A stretch of DNA of 55,861 nucleotides from Pseudomonadota bacterium (GCA_018242205.1 JAFECJ010000029.1:1-55861); one strand, 5' to 3'; shown: positions 34,931 through 43,984, numbered from the stretch's first letter. Translations and numbers: made by a program. The notes: a model not told the origin generated them from the letters alone.

Positions 34931-37060
34931 ATGGCGATCATCGGCAATGCGATGCCGCTGATATCGCTCGATGCTTTGGTCATCGACACGGAAACCACGG
35001 GGCTCGATCCGGCCAAGGCCCGGGTCATCGAGATCGGCGCGATCTGCCTCGAGGGCGGCAAGCTCGTCGAAGCCAGTGCATGGCGTCAACTGGTCAACCC
35101 CGGCGGGCCAATCCCGGAGGCATCGACCCGTGTCCACCACATCGACGACGGCATGGTGGCCGACGCTCCACGCTTTGCCGGCGCGTGGCCCGGCCTCGCC
35201 GAACGGATGGACGGCGCGGTGGTCATCGGTCATACCGTCGGCTTCGATCTCGCCGTACTCAAGCACGAATGCCAGCGGGCCGGCCTGAATTGGCAGCAGC
35301 CGCGCATCCTCGACACCAACCTGCTGGCGCAAGTGGTCGAGCCGCGTCTCGGTGGCTACTCGCTCGAGCATCTGGCGAGCTGGCTCAATGTGCCGCTGGC
35401 CGACCGGCACGCGGCACTCGGCGATGCCATCACTACGGCGCGGATATTTCTTGCGCTGCTGCACAAGCTGCGCGATGGCCGCATCCGCACGCTCGCCGAA
35501 GCGGAAAATGCCTGCCTCGCCTTCACCAGTGTGCTCGAAGAGCAGCATCGCGCCGGCTGGGAGGAAGCCGTTGCTCCACGGCGACAGCGCGTCGATTCCG
35601 CGCTCGGCCGCATCGATACCTATCCGTACCGTCATCGCATCGCCGATGTGATGAGTACGCCGGTCAAGACGGTCGCCGCGTTGGCGCCGTTGTCGCAGGC
35701 TCTCGACATCATGGCGCGCGGCAAGATCTCCTCGCTGCTGATGACCCCCGCCGGGAACGATAGCAATACGCCGTTGCCTGTCGCCAGCACCGCGATCATC
35801 ACCGAGCGCGACGTGATGCGGGCGATGAGCGAGCGCGGCGCCGCGGCACTCGATATTCCGGTGGCGACCTTCGCGAGCCGGCCTGTCATTGCCCTGCCGT
35901 CGACGGCCTTCGTCTATCGCGCACTCGGCCGGATGAGCCGTCACAAACTGCGCCATCTCGTCGTCGAGGATGATGAGGGCCATGTGTGCGGCATTGTCAG
36001 TTCGCGCGACCTGTTGCGGCTGCGCGCGCAGGAGGCCGTTATCCTCGGCGACGCCGTCGACGGCGCCGACGACGTTCCCGAACTCGCTGCCGCTTGGGCG
36101 CCACTGCCGCGCGTGGCCGAAGGTCTGCTCGCCGAAGGCGTCGGCGGGCGCGAGATCGCCGCGGTGATATCGCGCGAACTCGGCGCGCTGACGCGGCGCG
36201 CCGGTGTGCTCGCCGAGCGGCGGATGCGCGCCGACGGCAAAGGCGGCCCGCCCTGTCCTTACGCCTTGTGCGTGCTCGGATCGGCCGGGCGCGGCGAGAG
36301 TCTGCTGGCGATGGACCAGGACAACGCGATCGTTTTTGCCGAAGGCGAGCCGGGCGGGGCCGCCGACCAATGGTTTGCCGCGTTCGGCGCCATCGTCGCC
36401 GATACCCTCCACGACGCCGGCGTGCCGTATTGCTCCGGTGGCGTCATGGCGAAGAACGTGGCCTGGCGCGGCTCGGTCGACACCTGGCGGGAGAGACTGG
36501 CATCCTGGGTCACGCGCTCGCGGCCGGAAGACCTGCTCGCGGTCGATATCTTCTACGATCTGCTCGCCGTCCACGGCGATGCGCGCCTGGCGAATGGCAT
36601 CTGGCGCGCCGGGTTCGATATGGCGGAAGGTCATGTCGCCTTCGTCAAGCTGCTGGCGAAAGCGGGTGGCGCCGCGCCGCAGAGTTTCACGCTGCTCGGC
36701 GGCATTCGCACCGAGGGCGGCCGGATCGATCTCAAACGTGCCGGCCTGTTTGGCATCGTCACGCTGGCGCGGGTACTGGCAGTCCGCCATCACCTCGTTG
36801 AACGCGGCACGGCGGCGCGCCTGCGGGCGGCGATCGGTGCCTTGGCGCGCAGCGTCGCCGATCTCGAAGCGCTGACCGATGCGCAGAGCACCTTTCTCGA
36901 TCTCATTCTGCGCCAACAATTGGCCGATCTTCACGCCGGGCTGCCGCCGGGCAACAAGGTCGAGGTCAAACCGCTGAGCCGCCGGGATCGCGAGCGTCTT
37001 AGCCGCGCGCTCGACGCCGTGCGGTATCTCGACAGACTGACGGAGGATCTTCTGTACTGA
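34931..37060 (+). CDS. DEDDh exonuclease - CBS pair - DUF294 nucleotidyltransferase fusion
   Basis: A 709-residue multidomain protein. Residues 12-175 are a DnaQ-like 3'-5' exonuclease with all DEDDh residues: VIDTETTGL (Asp19, Glu21), GHTVGFD (Asp106), and DRHAALGDA (His160, Asp165). Two CBS domains follow (about 236-300 and 308-366), usually binding adenosine compounds. Residues about 395-530 are a DUF294 GlnD-like nucleotidyltransferase with GSAGRGE and MDQDNAI (Asp462, Asp464). The DUF294 C-terminal domain fills 555-700. The ATG at 34931 has a GGAGGG site. It is divergent from the hybrid kinase with a 193-base gap. Cytosolic; role unknown, presumably tied to the symporter/kinase locus. 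Confidence 0.93.
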   Translation: MAIIGNAMPLISLDALVIDTETTGLDPAKARVIEIGAICLEGGKLVEASAWRQLVNPGGPIPEASTRVHHIDDGMVADAPRFAGAWPGLAERMDGAVVIGHTVGFDLAVLKHECQRAGLNWQQPRILDTNLLAQVVEPRLGGYSLEHLASWLNVPLADRHAALGDAITTARIFLALLHKLRDGRIRTLAEAENACLAFTSVLEEQHRAGWEEAVAPRRQRVDSALGRIDTYPYRHRIADVMSTPVKTVAALAPLSQALDIMARGKISSLLMTPAGNDSNTPLPVASTAIITERDVMRAMSERGAAALDIPVATFASRPVIALPSTAFVYRALGRMSRHKLRHLVVEDDEGHVCGIVSSRDLLRLRAQEAVILGDAVDGADDVPELAAAWAPLPRVAEGLLAEGVGGREIAAVISRELGALTRRAGVLAERRMRADGKGGPPCPYALCVLGSAGRGESLLAMDQDNAIVFAEGEPGGAADQWFAAFGAIVADTLHDAGVPYCSGGVMAKNVAWRGSVDTWRERLASWVTRSRPEDLLAVDIFYDLLAVHGDARLANGIWRAGFDMAEGHVAFVKLLAKAGGAAPQSFTLLGGIRTEGGRIDLKRAGLFGIVTLARVLAVRHHLVERGTAARLRAAIGALARSVADLEALTDAQSTFLDLILRQQLADLHAGLPPGNKVEVKPLSRRDRERLSRALDAVRYLDRLTEDLLY

Positions 37061-37156
37061 GAGCTATGATTTGACGGCCGGCCCCCGGGCAAGGCATTGA
37101 AGATTTCGGAAAGCCGCCGCCAGATCGCGCTGGCAGCTCGCTGAAAGTTCGTTGCC

Positions 37157-38263
37157 TTGCTTGCACCCTCGGTCATCGATCGCCTGTTGTCGTACCGCGA
37201 TGTTGCGGAAACGCTGGCTTTCGCCACCGTTGGCGGTCTCGCTTTCGGCCTGCTGGGAATGCCGGCGGGCTACCTGTCAGGGTCCATTCTCGTCGTCGCC
37301 GCGGCCTCGCTGGCCGGGCGTCCGATGCGCGTGCCGCCGCCGCTGATGCGGATTCTCGTTGTCCTGATCGGCATTTCGCTCGGCGCCGTTGTGACGCCGG
37401 AAACCCTGCGCGGCGTCACCGCCTATCCCGTCAGCATCGCGGTTCTGTTCGTGGCCACCGTCGCCATCAGCTATGCGGGTTCGGTCTATCTTCGTTTTGT
37501 GCACGACTGGGACAAGCTGACCGCGTACCTCGCCGCGGTGCCTGGCGGCCTGTCGCAGGTCATGGCGCTCGCGATCGAATTCAAGGCGGACGTTCGCGCC
37601 GTCGCGATCGTTCAGACCATCCGCGTCATCATTCTCGCCGTCGGCTTGCCGGCCCTGTTTGCCGGTCTTGGATTGATCCATCGGGCGCCGGCCGTGGTGC
37701 GCGGCTCGTTCACGTTTTCGCAGCTCGACGAACTGGCAATTCTGGTCGCCGCTTCGACCGCCGTCGCGCTGCTGGCCTATCGCATCAAGATGCCGGGCGG
37801 GCTTCTGTTCGGCGCGATGCTGACTTCGGCGGTGCTGCACGGCACCGATACGCTGCGCGTCGTCATGCCGGGGTGGCTGTCCTATGCGGTGATGATCGCA
37901 TTCGGCGCCGTCAGCGGCGCGCGCTTCGCCAACACGTCGGTGCGTCTTTTGCTGCGCTACGCGGGTGCCGCCTTCGGCGTTTTCGCCGTCGCCGTGGTCA
38001 TTACCGCCGGCTTTGCGTTGCTGCTGCTGACCGTGCTCGATATCCCGATCGCCGAGGTCATGGTCGCTTACGCGCCCGGCGCGGTGGATGCCATGCTGCT
38101 GCTGGCGCTGGCGCTGAATTTCGATCCGGTCTTCGTCGGCACGCACCATCTGGTGCGCATTTTCTTTGTGATGCTGGCGATGCCACTCGTGGTGCGGCTG
38201 CGCGCCAAACCGGCGGCCGAAAGCGCCGCCGTCAGGCCGTCGCCGGACTCGCTCGACGACTGA
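37157..38263 (+). CDS. AbrB-family membrane protein (PF05145)
   Basis: A 368-residue polytopic protein with about ten helices in two related halves. Typical segments are LGMPAGYLSGSILVVAAASLAGRP, VPGGLSQVMALAIEF, and YAPGAVDAMLLLALAL near the end. This family is often mislabelled AbrB or ammonia monooxygenase regulator; it is a probable transporter of unknown substrate. No ATG is available at the family start, so I use TTG 37157. Tail to tail with hemA (6-base gap). Confidence 0.85.
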   Translation: MLAPSVIDRLLSYRDVAETLAFATVGGLAFGLLGMPAGYLSGSILVVAAASLAGRPMRVPPPLMRILVVLIGISLGAVVTPETLRGVTAYPVSIAVLFVATVAISYAGSVYLRFVHDWDKLTAYLAAVPGGLSQVMALAIEFKADVRAVAIVQTIRVIILAVGLPALFAGLGLIHRAPAVVRGSFTFSQLDELAILVAASTAVALLAYRIKMPGGLLFGAMLTSAVLHGTDTLRVVMPGWLSYAVMIAFGAVSGARFANTSVRLLLRYAGAAFGVFAVAVVITAGFALLLLTVLDIPIAEVMVAYAPGAVDAMLLLALALNFDPVFVGTHHLVRIFFVMLAMPLVVRLRAKPAAESAAVRPSPDSLDD

Positions 38264-38269
38264 TGTCGC

Positions 38270-39499
38270 TTATTCCGCCGCCAGCGCCCGGCGGTTCTTC
38301 GGCAGTTGCAGCCGGTCCCAGACATCGACCAGCGCTTCGGCGAGATGATCGATCAGGACGTCGTCGTGATAGGGCGACGGCGTGATGCGTAGGCGCTCGA
38401 GGCCGCGCGGCACGGTGGGGTAGTTGATCGGCTGGATATAGATGTTGTGGTCGGCAAGAAGCATGTCGCTGGCCAGCTTGACCTTTTCCGGATCGGCGAC
38501 GAGCACTGGAACAATGTGTGTGTCCGACGCCATCACCGGCAGCCCGGCGGCGTTGAGCACGGCCTTGACGCGCGCGGCGCGGTCCTGGTGGCGGTCGCGC
38601 TCCCACTGCGAGGTCTTGAGGTGACGGATCGCGGCGGTCGCCGCGGCGCAGATCGCCGGCGGTAGCGCGGTGGTGAAGATGAAGCCCGGCGCGTAGGAGC
38701 GCACGGCGTCGATCATCTCGTTCGTGCCGGCGATGTAGCCGCCGAGGCAGCCGAACGCCTTGGCGAGCGTGCCCTCGATCACGTCGATGCGTTGCGCGGC
38801 CTTGTCGCGTTCGGTGACGCCGCCGCCGCGCGGTCCGTACATACCGACGGCGTGAACTTCGTCGACATAGGTCATGGCGTTATATTTGTCGGCGAGATCG
38901 CAGATCGCATGCAGCGGCGCGACGTCGCCGTCCATCGAATACAGGCTCTCGAACACGATCAGCTTCGGCCGCGCCGGATCGGCGGCCTTGAGCAGTTCCT
39001 CGAGATGGTCGAGGTCGTTGTGGCGCCACACCACTTTTTCGCAGCCCGACTGGCGCACGCCCTCGATCATCGAATTATGGTTGAGCGCGTCGGACAGGAT
39101 CAGGCAGTTCGGCAGCAGCTTGGCGATGGTCGGAATGCCGGTCTGGTTCGAGACGTAGCCCGAGGTGAAGACGAGGGCGGCTTCCTTGCCGTGCAGATCG
39201 GCGAGCTCGCGCTCCAGCTCGACCAGCGGATGGTTGGTGCCGGCGATGTTACGAGTGCCGCCGGCGCCGGTGCCCATGCGCGCCGCAACGTCGACCATGG
39301 CGCCGATGACCTGCGGATGCTGGGCCATGCCGAGATAGTCGTTGGAGCACCAGATCACGACCTCCCGCTTGCCCTCCGGCGAATGCCAATAAGCGTAGGG
39401 GAAGCGGCCGGCGATGCGCTCGAGATCGGCAAAGACCCGGTAACGGCGCTCCTGGCGGAGCTGATCCAGGGCGGACACGAAGAACTCATTGTAATTCAT
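38270..39499 (-). CDS. hemA: 5-aminolevulinate synthase
   Basis: A 409-residue alpha-oxoamine synthase that condenses succinyl-CoA and glycine, the first step of the alphaproteobacterial heme pathway. The cofactor lysine is in [14 protein letters not shown] (Lys247), the PLP Asp in [13 protein letters not shown], and the substrate region is [14 protein letters not shown]. Full length. A symmetrical FNR/FixK-type box lies 96-109 bases upstream, suggesting oxygen-linked control, which fits its role in heme and cytochrome supply. Confidence 0.97.
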   Translation of the reverse strand: MNYNEFFVSALDQLRQERRYRVFADLERIAGRFPYAYWHSPEGKREVVIWCSNDYLGMAQHPQVIGAMVDVAARMGTGAGGTRNIAGTNHPLVELERELADLHGKEAALVFTSGYVSNQTGIPTIAKLLPNCLILSDALNHNSMIEGVRQSGCEKVVWRHNDLDHLEELLKAADPARPKLIVFESLYSMDGDVAPLHAICDLADKYNAMTYVDEVHAVGMYGPRGGGVTERDKAAQRIDVIEGTLAKAFGCLGGYIAGTNEMIDAVRSYAPGFIFTTALPPAICAAATAAIRHLKTSQWERDRHQDRAARVKAVLNAAGLPVMASDTHIVPVLVADPEKVKLASDMLLADHNIYIQPINYPTVPRGLERLRITPSPYHDDVLIDHLAEALVDVWDRLQLPKNRRALAAE

Positions 39500-39594
39500 G
39501 AATTTTCTGCTTTCTCGCCCCGGGGAGAACTCTTTTTAGAGGGCTTCCAGCCCGTTTGTCGAGACGAGATTCTTACAATTCCAAGGTAGCGGTA

Positions 39595-39608
39595 TTGACC
39601 GAGGTCAA
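39595..39608 (-). promoter_or_regulatory. FNR/FixK-type box upstream of hemA
   Basis: TTGAC-CGAG-GTCAA is a perfect 5-4-5 dyad that fits the FNR/FixK family consensus TTGAN-N4-NTCAA. It is centred about 102 bases before the hemA ATG. A weak -10-like TAAGAAT (complement of 39569-39575) lies about 29-30 bases downstream, near the class II activation spacing. Confidence 0.6.
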
Positions 39609-39612
39609 AGGA

Positions 39613-39643
39613 GAACCTCCCCGGCGGCTCGCCGGGAAGGTTC
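39613..39643 (-). terminator. Hairpin after the small protein gene
   Basis: Arms 39613-39618/39638-39643 and 39620-39626/39630-39636 form a 13-bp stem with one mismatch and a three-base loop. It lies 14 bases after the stop of the minus-strand gene. Only a short T-poor tail follows, so termination may be weak. The FNR-type box begins five bases beyond. Confidence 0.6.
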
Positions 39644-39657
39644 TTCACGACAAGGGA

Positions 39658-39969
39658 CTATTTCAGCCCGTAGCTGTCGATCAGATCGGCGCTGAGCCGC
39701 ATCGGCGTCGGCGGCGTGGTGCAGCGCTCGCGGATCGACTTTTCGAAGGCCTTGAAGGATGGCAGTTCGGTGACGGCGTCGGAGCTGTCTTCGGTGAGAT
39801 TGACGAAGACATGGACGAAGCTGACGCCGTCCGGCTCCTTGAACAGCCCGTAGGCGATGCCGTCCGGCTTTTTCTCGTGCAATTCGGAAAACACGGCGCG
39901 CGACAGTGCTTCGTTTTCGTCCGCCCGTTCCGGCTTGGTCATGTAGCGGACCATCGTTACTCTCGCCAT
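39658..39969 (-). CDS. Small protein, ferredoxin-like fold suspected
   Basis: A 103-residue soluble protein. The N-terminal strand VTMVRYMTKPERADENEALS, a following helix, and later strands FVHVFVNL suggest an alpha/beta dimeric barrel like antibiotic-biosynthesis monooxygenases or EthD, but no signature confirms this. A clear AAGGAGA site precedes the ATG. It is divergent from an ECF sigma gene across 160 bases, so it could be a target of that sigma factor. Confidence 0.7.
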   Translation of the reverse strand: MARVTMVRYMTKPERADENEALSRAVFSELHEKKPDGIAYGLFKEPDGVSFVHVFVNLTEDSSDAVTELPSFKAFEKSIRERCTTPPTPMRLSADLIDSYGLK

Positions 39970-40129
39970 GGAGGTCTCCTTCGGCTGGCGCGGACCCTGT
40001 GCCCGCGCTCATGCGGAAGGACGCCGCGGCGGCGGCCAAGGATTCGCCGGACACAAAATTTCTGCGGGGGCGAATCTTTTTGCCGCGGCCGTTCGTCCAG
40101 ACGGCAGGACCACCGAAAAAGAGGCCGCC

Positions 40130-41002
40130 ATGGTCGACACCGTCATGACTCCGGACGCCTTCGGGCAATTGCTGTCGCAGACGCGACCGCGGCTGCATCG
40201 CTATTGCGCGCGGATGCTCGGCTCGGCGTTCGATGGCGAGGATGTGGTGCAGGACGCCATGGCCAAGGCCATCGAGGCGTTGCCGGACGCCGGCCATCTC
40301 GACAATCCGGAGCGCTGGCTGTTCCGCATCGCCCACAACACCGCGCTCGATGCCTTGCGTCGCCGCAAGCGACAGGCCGAGCGGCACAGCGCCGTGGAAC
40401 TGACCTCGATCGAGGATCCATCCGCAGATGCCGCGGCGTACGTCGACAGCGCCGGCAGCTTCGCCGCCTTCCTGGCGCTGCCGCCGACGCAACGCGCCTG
40501 CGTGGTGCTGAGCGACGTCCTCGGCTACGCCAATGCGGAGACGGCCGATATCCTCGAGACCACCGTTGCGGCGGTCAAAGCCGACGTGCATCGTGGCCGC
40601 GAGAAGCTTAAGGCGCAGAAGAACGAGCCCGCGTCGCGCCCTGCACTCAGTGAGGCGGAAAAGGCGCGCCTCTACAACTATGCCAGCCTGTTCAACGCGC
40701 GCGACTTCGATGCGCTGCGCGATCTGCTGGCCGAGGATGTCCGGCTCGATCTGGTGAACCGGACGAAGCTCAGCGGTCGCCGCGACGTCTCGGTCTACTT
40801 TACGCGCTATGCGGCCGCGCCGCCATGGCGCTTTACGCTCGGTTTCGCCGAGGGTCAGCCGGCGCTGCTGGTCAGCGCACCGGACAGCGGCGATCTGCGC
40901 TATGTCGTGCTGCTGGGCTGGGCCGGCGACAAGGTCGCCAGCATTCGCGATTTTCTCTACGCGCCCTACATCGTCGACGGTCTGGCGACCGAGGCGCTCT
41001 AG
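40130..41002 (+). CDS. ECF sigma factor with SnoaL-like C-terminal domain
   Basis: A 290-residue sigma-70-family factor. Region 2 (about residues 10-82) reads DGEDVVQDAMAKA and NPERWLFRIAHNTALDALR; region 4 (110-163) reads LPPTQRACVVLSDVLGYA and TVAAVKADVHRGREKL. Residues about 178-288 form a SnoaL/NTF2-like domain, as in ECF41-type factors where the tail controls activity without an anti-sigma. The DGGGR motif of ECF41 is not seen, so it is another subgroup. No anti-sigma gene is adjacent. It overlaps the convergent Nudix gene by four bases. Confidence 0.88.
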   Translation: MVDTVMTPDAFGQLLSQTRPRLHRYCARMLGSAFDGEDVVQDAMAKAIEALPDAGHLDNPERWLFRIAHNTALDALRRRKRQAERHSAVELTSIEDPSADAAAYVDSAGSFAAFLALPPTQRACVVLSDVLGYANAETADILETTVAAVKADVHRGREKLKAQKNEPASRPALSEAEKARLYNYASLFNARDFDALRDLLAEDVRLDLVNRTKLSGRRDVSVYFTRYAAAPPWRFTLGFAEGQPALLVSAPDSGDLRYVVLLGWAGDKVASIRDFLYAPYIVDGLATEAL

Positions 41003-41559
41003 CGCGCCTGGAAGTCGCCGAGATTGAGGAAGCCGCGCATGCCGGCGAGCATCAGCGCGCCGATGTGAAGCTGTAGCGAGAACTCGCCGGAATAGATCAT
41101 GGCGCCGAGTTCGGCCGGGCTCACCAGATTGAGTTCGAGGCCGGCCTCAACGCTGGCACCGGGTGGCCGCCAGTCGGCCTCGACAAAGAAGGTATGCACC
41201 ATGTTCGACAAGCGCGCCGTGCACGGCGCAAACGAGCCGAGCGCATGCACCGCCTTGGCTGGATAGCCGGTCTCTTCGAGCAATTCGCGCTCGCAGGTGC
41301 GGGCCGGCTCTTCGCCCGGGTCGGTCATGCCGGCCGGCAGTTCCCAGGTCTTGCGCTCGACCGCCGGCCGGTATTGCTGCACGATCGGAATGCGGCCGTC
41401 CGGCGTCAGGGCGACGATGGCGATGTAATCCTGCTGGCCGATGGCGTGATAGAGCTCGGGCTTTTCGCCGGCGCGGAATTCGACCTCGCGCTCGATCACC
41501 TTCATCCACGGCGAGATATCGATCTCGCGGCGCGCTTTGATCTTCGGATATTCACCCAT
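40999..41559 (-). CDS. Nudix hydrolase (ADP-ribose pyrophosphatase-like)
   Basis: A 186-residue Nudix protein. The Nudix box is complete from Gly77 to Gly98: Gly, five residues, Glu83, seven residues, REL (91-93), EE (95-96), Thr, Gly98. The proline-containing start of the box, ELPAGM, and downstream arrangement resemble ADP-ribose or NDP-sugar pyrophosphatases. Substrate not determined. Convergent overlap of four bases with the sigma factor gene. Confidence 0.92.
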   Translation of the reverse strand: MGEYPKIKARREIDISPWMKVIEREVEFRAGEKPELYHAIGQQDYIAIVALTPDGRIPIVQQYRPAVERKTWELPAGMTDPGEEPARTCERELLEETGYPAKAVHALGSFAPCTARLSNMVHTFFVEADWRPPGASVEAGLELNLVSPAELGAMIYSGEFSLQLHIGALMLAGMRGFLNLGDFQAR

Positions 41560-41604
41560 GTGAGGCTCCGGTTATGAGCCCAGCCTATCACGCAATTCTC
41601 CGTA

Positions 41605-41688
41605 GTCATGCCCGGCCTTGTGCCGGGCATCCACGTCTTTACCGCCTGTAAGCGAGTCGTGGATGGTCGGGACAAGCCCGGCCACGAC
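41605..41688. repeat. Intergenic palindromic repeat, GCCCGGC type
   Basis: An 84-base inverted structure. The left half has a perfect 9-bp hairpin (41608-41616 with 41622-41630, loop CTTGT); the right half (41656-41688) is partly its complement (GTCGTGGATG...GGCCACGAC). Repeats of this sequence type are common between genes in Bradyrhizobiaceae and relatives. It separates the Nudix gene from the sugar-modification operon. Confidence 0.85.
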
Positions 41689-41700
41689 GGGAAGCGCGGA

Positions 41701-42972
41701 TCACAAATACCGCGGCTCGGGCAGAGGCGTGATCAGCTTGCCCTTGTAGCCCTTGGCTCGCAGCTTCGGCGCCAGTTCGTCGGCGATGTGCCAGGAGAAG
41801 ATAATCGCCGCTTCCGGCTGGTCGGCGAACAGTCGCTCCTCGTCGACCACCGGGATCGAGGTGCCTGGCATGCATTTGCCGATCTTCAGCGAGCCCTGGA
41901 TCTCGCAGACATAGTCGATGATGCCGTCGTCGAGGCCGACATAGTTGAACAAGGTCGAGGCGCGCGACGGCGCCGAGATGCCGACGACGCGGGCGTTCTG
42001 TTCCTTGAGGTCGCGCAGCATCGAAAGGAGCCGCAGCTTGGTCAGCAGCACGTCGTGCTTGAACTGCTTCAGGCGCTTGGCCATCGCCTCGCCCTTGGGC
42101 TCGGCGGCGAGCATCCGGGCGACGCTGTCCTGCACGGGCCGCTTGCCCTTGCGCGCGGCGTAGACGCGGATCGAGCCGCCATGGCTCGGGATCGGCCGCG
42201 CGTGGAAGACTTCGAGGCCGTGCATCTCGAGCAGGTACTTCAGGCTGTGCAGCGAGTAATAACGCAGATGCTCGTGATAGACGGTGTCGTATTGCAGCGT
42301 GTCGAGCAGCGGGATGAGGTAGTGCGATTCCGAGATGAAGGCGCCGTCATCGCCGAGCATTTCGAGAATGCCTTCGACGATAGCGTGCACATCCTCGATA
42401 TGCGCGAAGCAGTTCGCCGCGGTGATGACCTTGGCCTTGCCGTGCGAGGCGACGACTTCCTGCGCCGCCGCCTTGCCGAAGTAACGCTTGATGGTCGGGA
42501 TGCCGCGTGCGTTGGCGATGTCGCCGACGTCGGTCGGCTCGATGCCGAGGATGCGGTTGCCGGCCTTCTGGAAATTCGAGATCAGGGTGCCGTCGTTGGA
42601 GCCGATATCGACGACGAAGTCTTTCGCCGTCAGGCCCATCATCTCCCAGCTCTCGCGCTGCAGGTCGGCGAAATTGTCGCGCAGCAGTTTGGTGGTGCCG
42701 GAGGTGTAGGGATATTCCGGCGGGAAGATGATGACCGGATCGACCGCGAGGCCGAGTTGCACCAGGTCGCACTGGCGGCAATGCAGCAGGTCGGTCGGAA
42801 ACCACGGTTGCTGCCGCGGTACCTGGCCGACCGGCACCATCTGGTTCACCGGTGGCATGTAGCCGAGTGACAGCACGGCATCGAGTTTTTCCGAGCCGCA
42901 GATCTGGCACTGCTCGACCGGAACGCTGGCGCCAGTGCCGGCGCCGCGCGCGATTTTGGTGGGGCCTACCAA
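41701..42972 (-). CDS. Sugar C-methyltransferase (Methyltransf_13/23/14 type)
   Basis: A 423-residue SAM-dependent enzyme resembling NDP-hexose 3-C-methyltransferases such as TylC3 and NovU. An N-terminal zinc site is formed by CQIC (Cys22, Cys25) and HCRQC (Cys65, Cys68). The SAM motif is VVDIGSNDGTLISNF; the C-terminal Methyltransf_14 region includes VVGISAPSRASTLFNYVG. It starts with TTG, supported by GGGAG seven bases upstream. Last gene of the operon, 25 bases after the epimerase. Confidence 0.9.
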   Translation of the reverse strand: MVGPTKIARGAGTGASVPVEQCQICGSEKLDAVLSLGYMPPVNQMVPVGQVPRQQPWFPTDLLHCRQCDLVQLGLAVDPVIIFPPEYPYTSGTTKLLRDNFADLQRESWEMMGLTAKDFVVDIGSNDGTLISNFQKAGNRILGIEPTDVGDIANARGIPTIKRYFGKAAAQEVVASHGKAKVITAANCFAHIEDVHAIVEGILEMLGDDGAFISESHYLIPLLDTLQYDTVYHEHLRYYSLHSLKYLLEMHGLEVFHARPIPSHGGSIRVYAARKGKRPVQDSVARMLAAEPKGEAMAKRLKQFKHDVLLTKLRLLSMLRDLKEQNARVVGISAPSRASTLFNYVGLDDGIIDYVCEIQGSLKIGKCMPGTSIPVVDEERLFADQPEAAIIFSWHIADELAPKLRAKGYKGKLITPLPEPRYL

Positions 42973-42997
42973 GTAAATTCTCCCAGACGAGACGCGT

Positions 42998-43981
42998 TTA
43001 ATTCTTCGGCGCCAGATCGGCGTTCTTCCAGTACCAGTCCAGCGTCGGCTTGAGGCCTTGCTGGAGCGTCACGGCGGGCTTGTAGCCGAGCGCGCCGAGC
43101 TTGGAAATATCCGGGCAGCGGCGCGGCGTGCCGCCGGCCTGCAGCTTGCCCGGCACGATCTCGATGTCGCGGCCGGCCTGCGCCGCGACCATGCGTGCCA
43201 CGTCGGCGATCGATAATTCTTCGGTGGTGCCGACGTGATAGATGCCGAGATGTTCGCCCTTGTCGCGCATCACCATGACGCCGGCGACCAAGTCGTCGAT
43301 GTAACAGAAAGAGCGCGTCTCGACGCCGGTGCCCTGGATGTCGAAGCGCAGCCGGCCCTGCGGCTGCGCGTCGGACAGCTTCTTCAGGCGCAGCGCGAAC
43401 TGCGGCACGACATGCTCGAAACCCATGTCGGGGCCATAGACATTGTGCGGGCGGAAGATCAGCACGCGTTCGAAATACTTACGGCCGAAATTGATTGCCA
43501 TCAGTTCCGAGATCAGCTTGCCGCCGCCATAGGAATAACGCGGATTGAGCACGTCCGGCACCGACAAAGGCGCCGCCTCGTCGGTCGGCACTTTAGGCGG
43601 CGTCTGGTAGACCTCGGACGACGAGGCGAGGATGAGGTTGCCGACATCGTGCTTCCGGCAGGCATCGATGACGTTGATCATGCCGCGCACGCCGACATCG
43701 AGCACCAGATCGGGCTGCGTGTAGAAGAACTCGGTGCCGTTGACGAAAGCGAGGTGATGCACCTCGTCCATGCCTTCCGTCGCCTTGGCGACGGTGTCGG
43801 CGTCGCGGATGTCGCCGCCGATGAACTCGATCTCTTCCTCGACGCGGTGCAGGCGGCGCGGCCTGCCGCGCGAATTGTCGTCGAGCACGCGCACCTGCGC
43901 GCCGGACTTCACCAGCGCCTTGACCAGACCGGAGCCGATAAATCCGCTGCCGCCGGTGACCAGAACCTTACGCGCGCTCAT
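42998..43981 (-). CDS. NAD-dependent sugar epimerase/dehydratase
   Basis: A 327-residue extended short-chain dehydrogenase. The NAD loop is VTGGSGFIGSGLVKAL, and the catalytic triad region shows SSSEVYQ and YSYGGGKL (Tyr-x3-Lys). It resembles GalE/RmlB-type nucleotide-sugar epimerases; the precise sugar is unknown. Its start lies three bases after the stop of the oxidoreductase gene. Confidence 0.92.
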   Translation of the reverse strand: MSARKVLVTGGSGFIGSGLVKALVKSGAQVRVLDDNSRGRPRRLHRVEEEIEFIGGDIRDADTVAKATEGMDEVHHLAFVNGTEFFYTQPDLVLDVGVRGMINVIDACRKHDVGNLILASSSEVYQTPPKVPTDEAAPLSVPDVLNPRYSYGGGKLISELMAINFGRKYFERVLIFRPHNVYGPDMGFEHVVPQFALRLKKLSDAQPQGRLRFDIQGTGVETRSFCYIDDLVAGVMVMRDKGEHLGIYHVGTTEELSIADVARMVAAQAGRDIEIVPGKLQAGGTPRRCPDISKLGALGYKPAVTLQQGLKPTLDWYWKNADLAPKN

Positions 43982-43984
43982 TCT

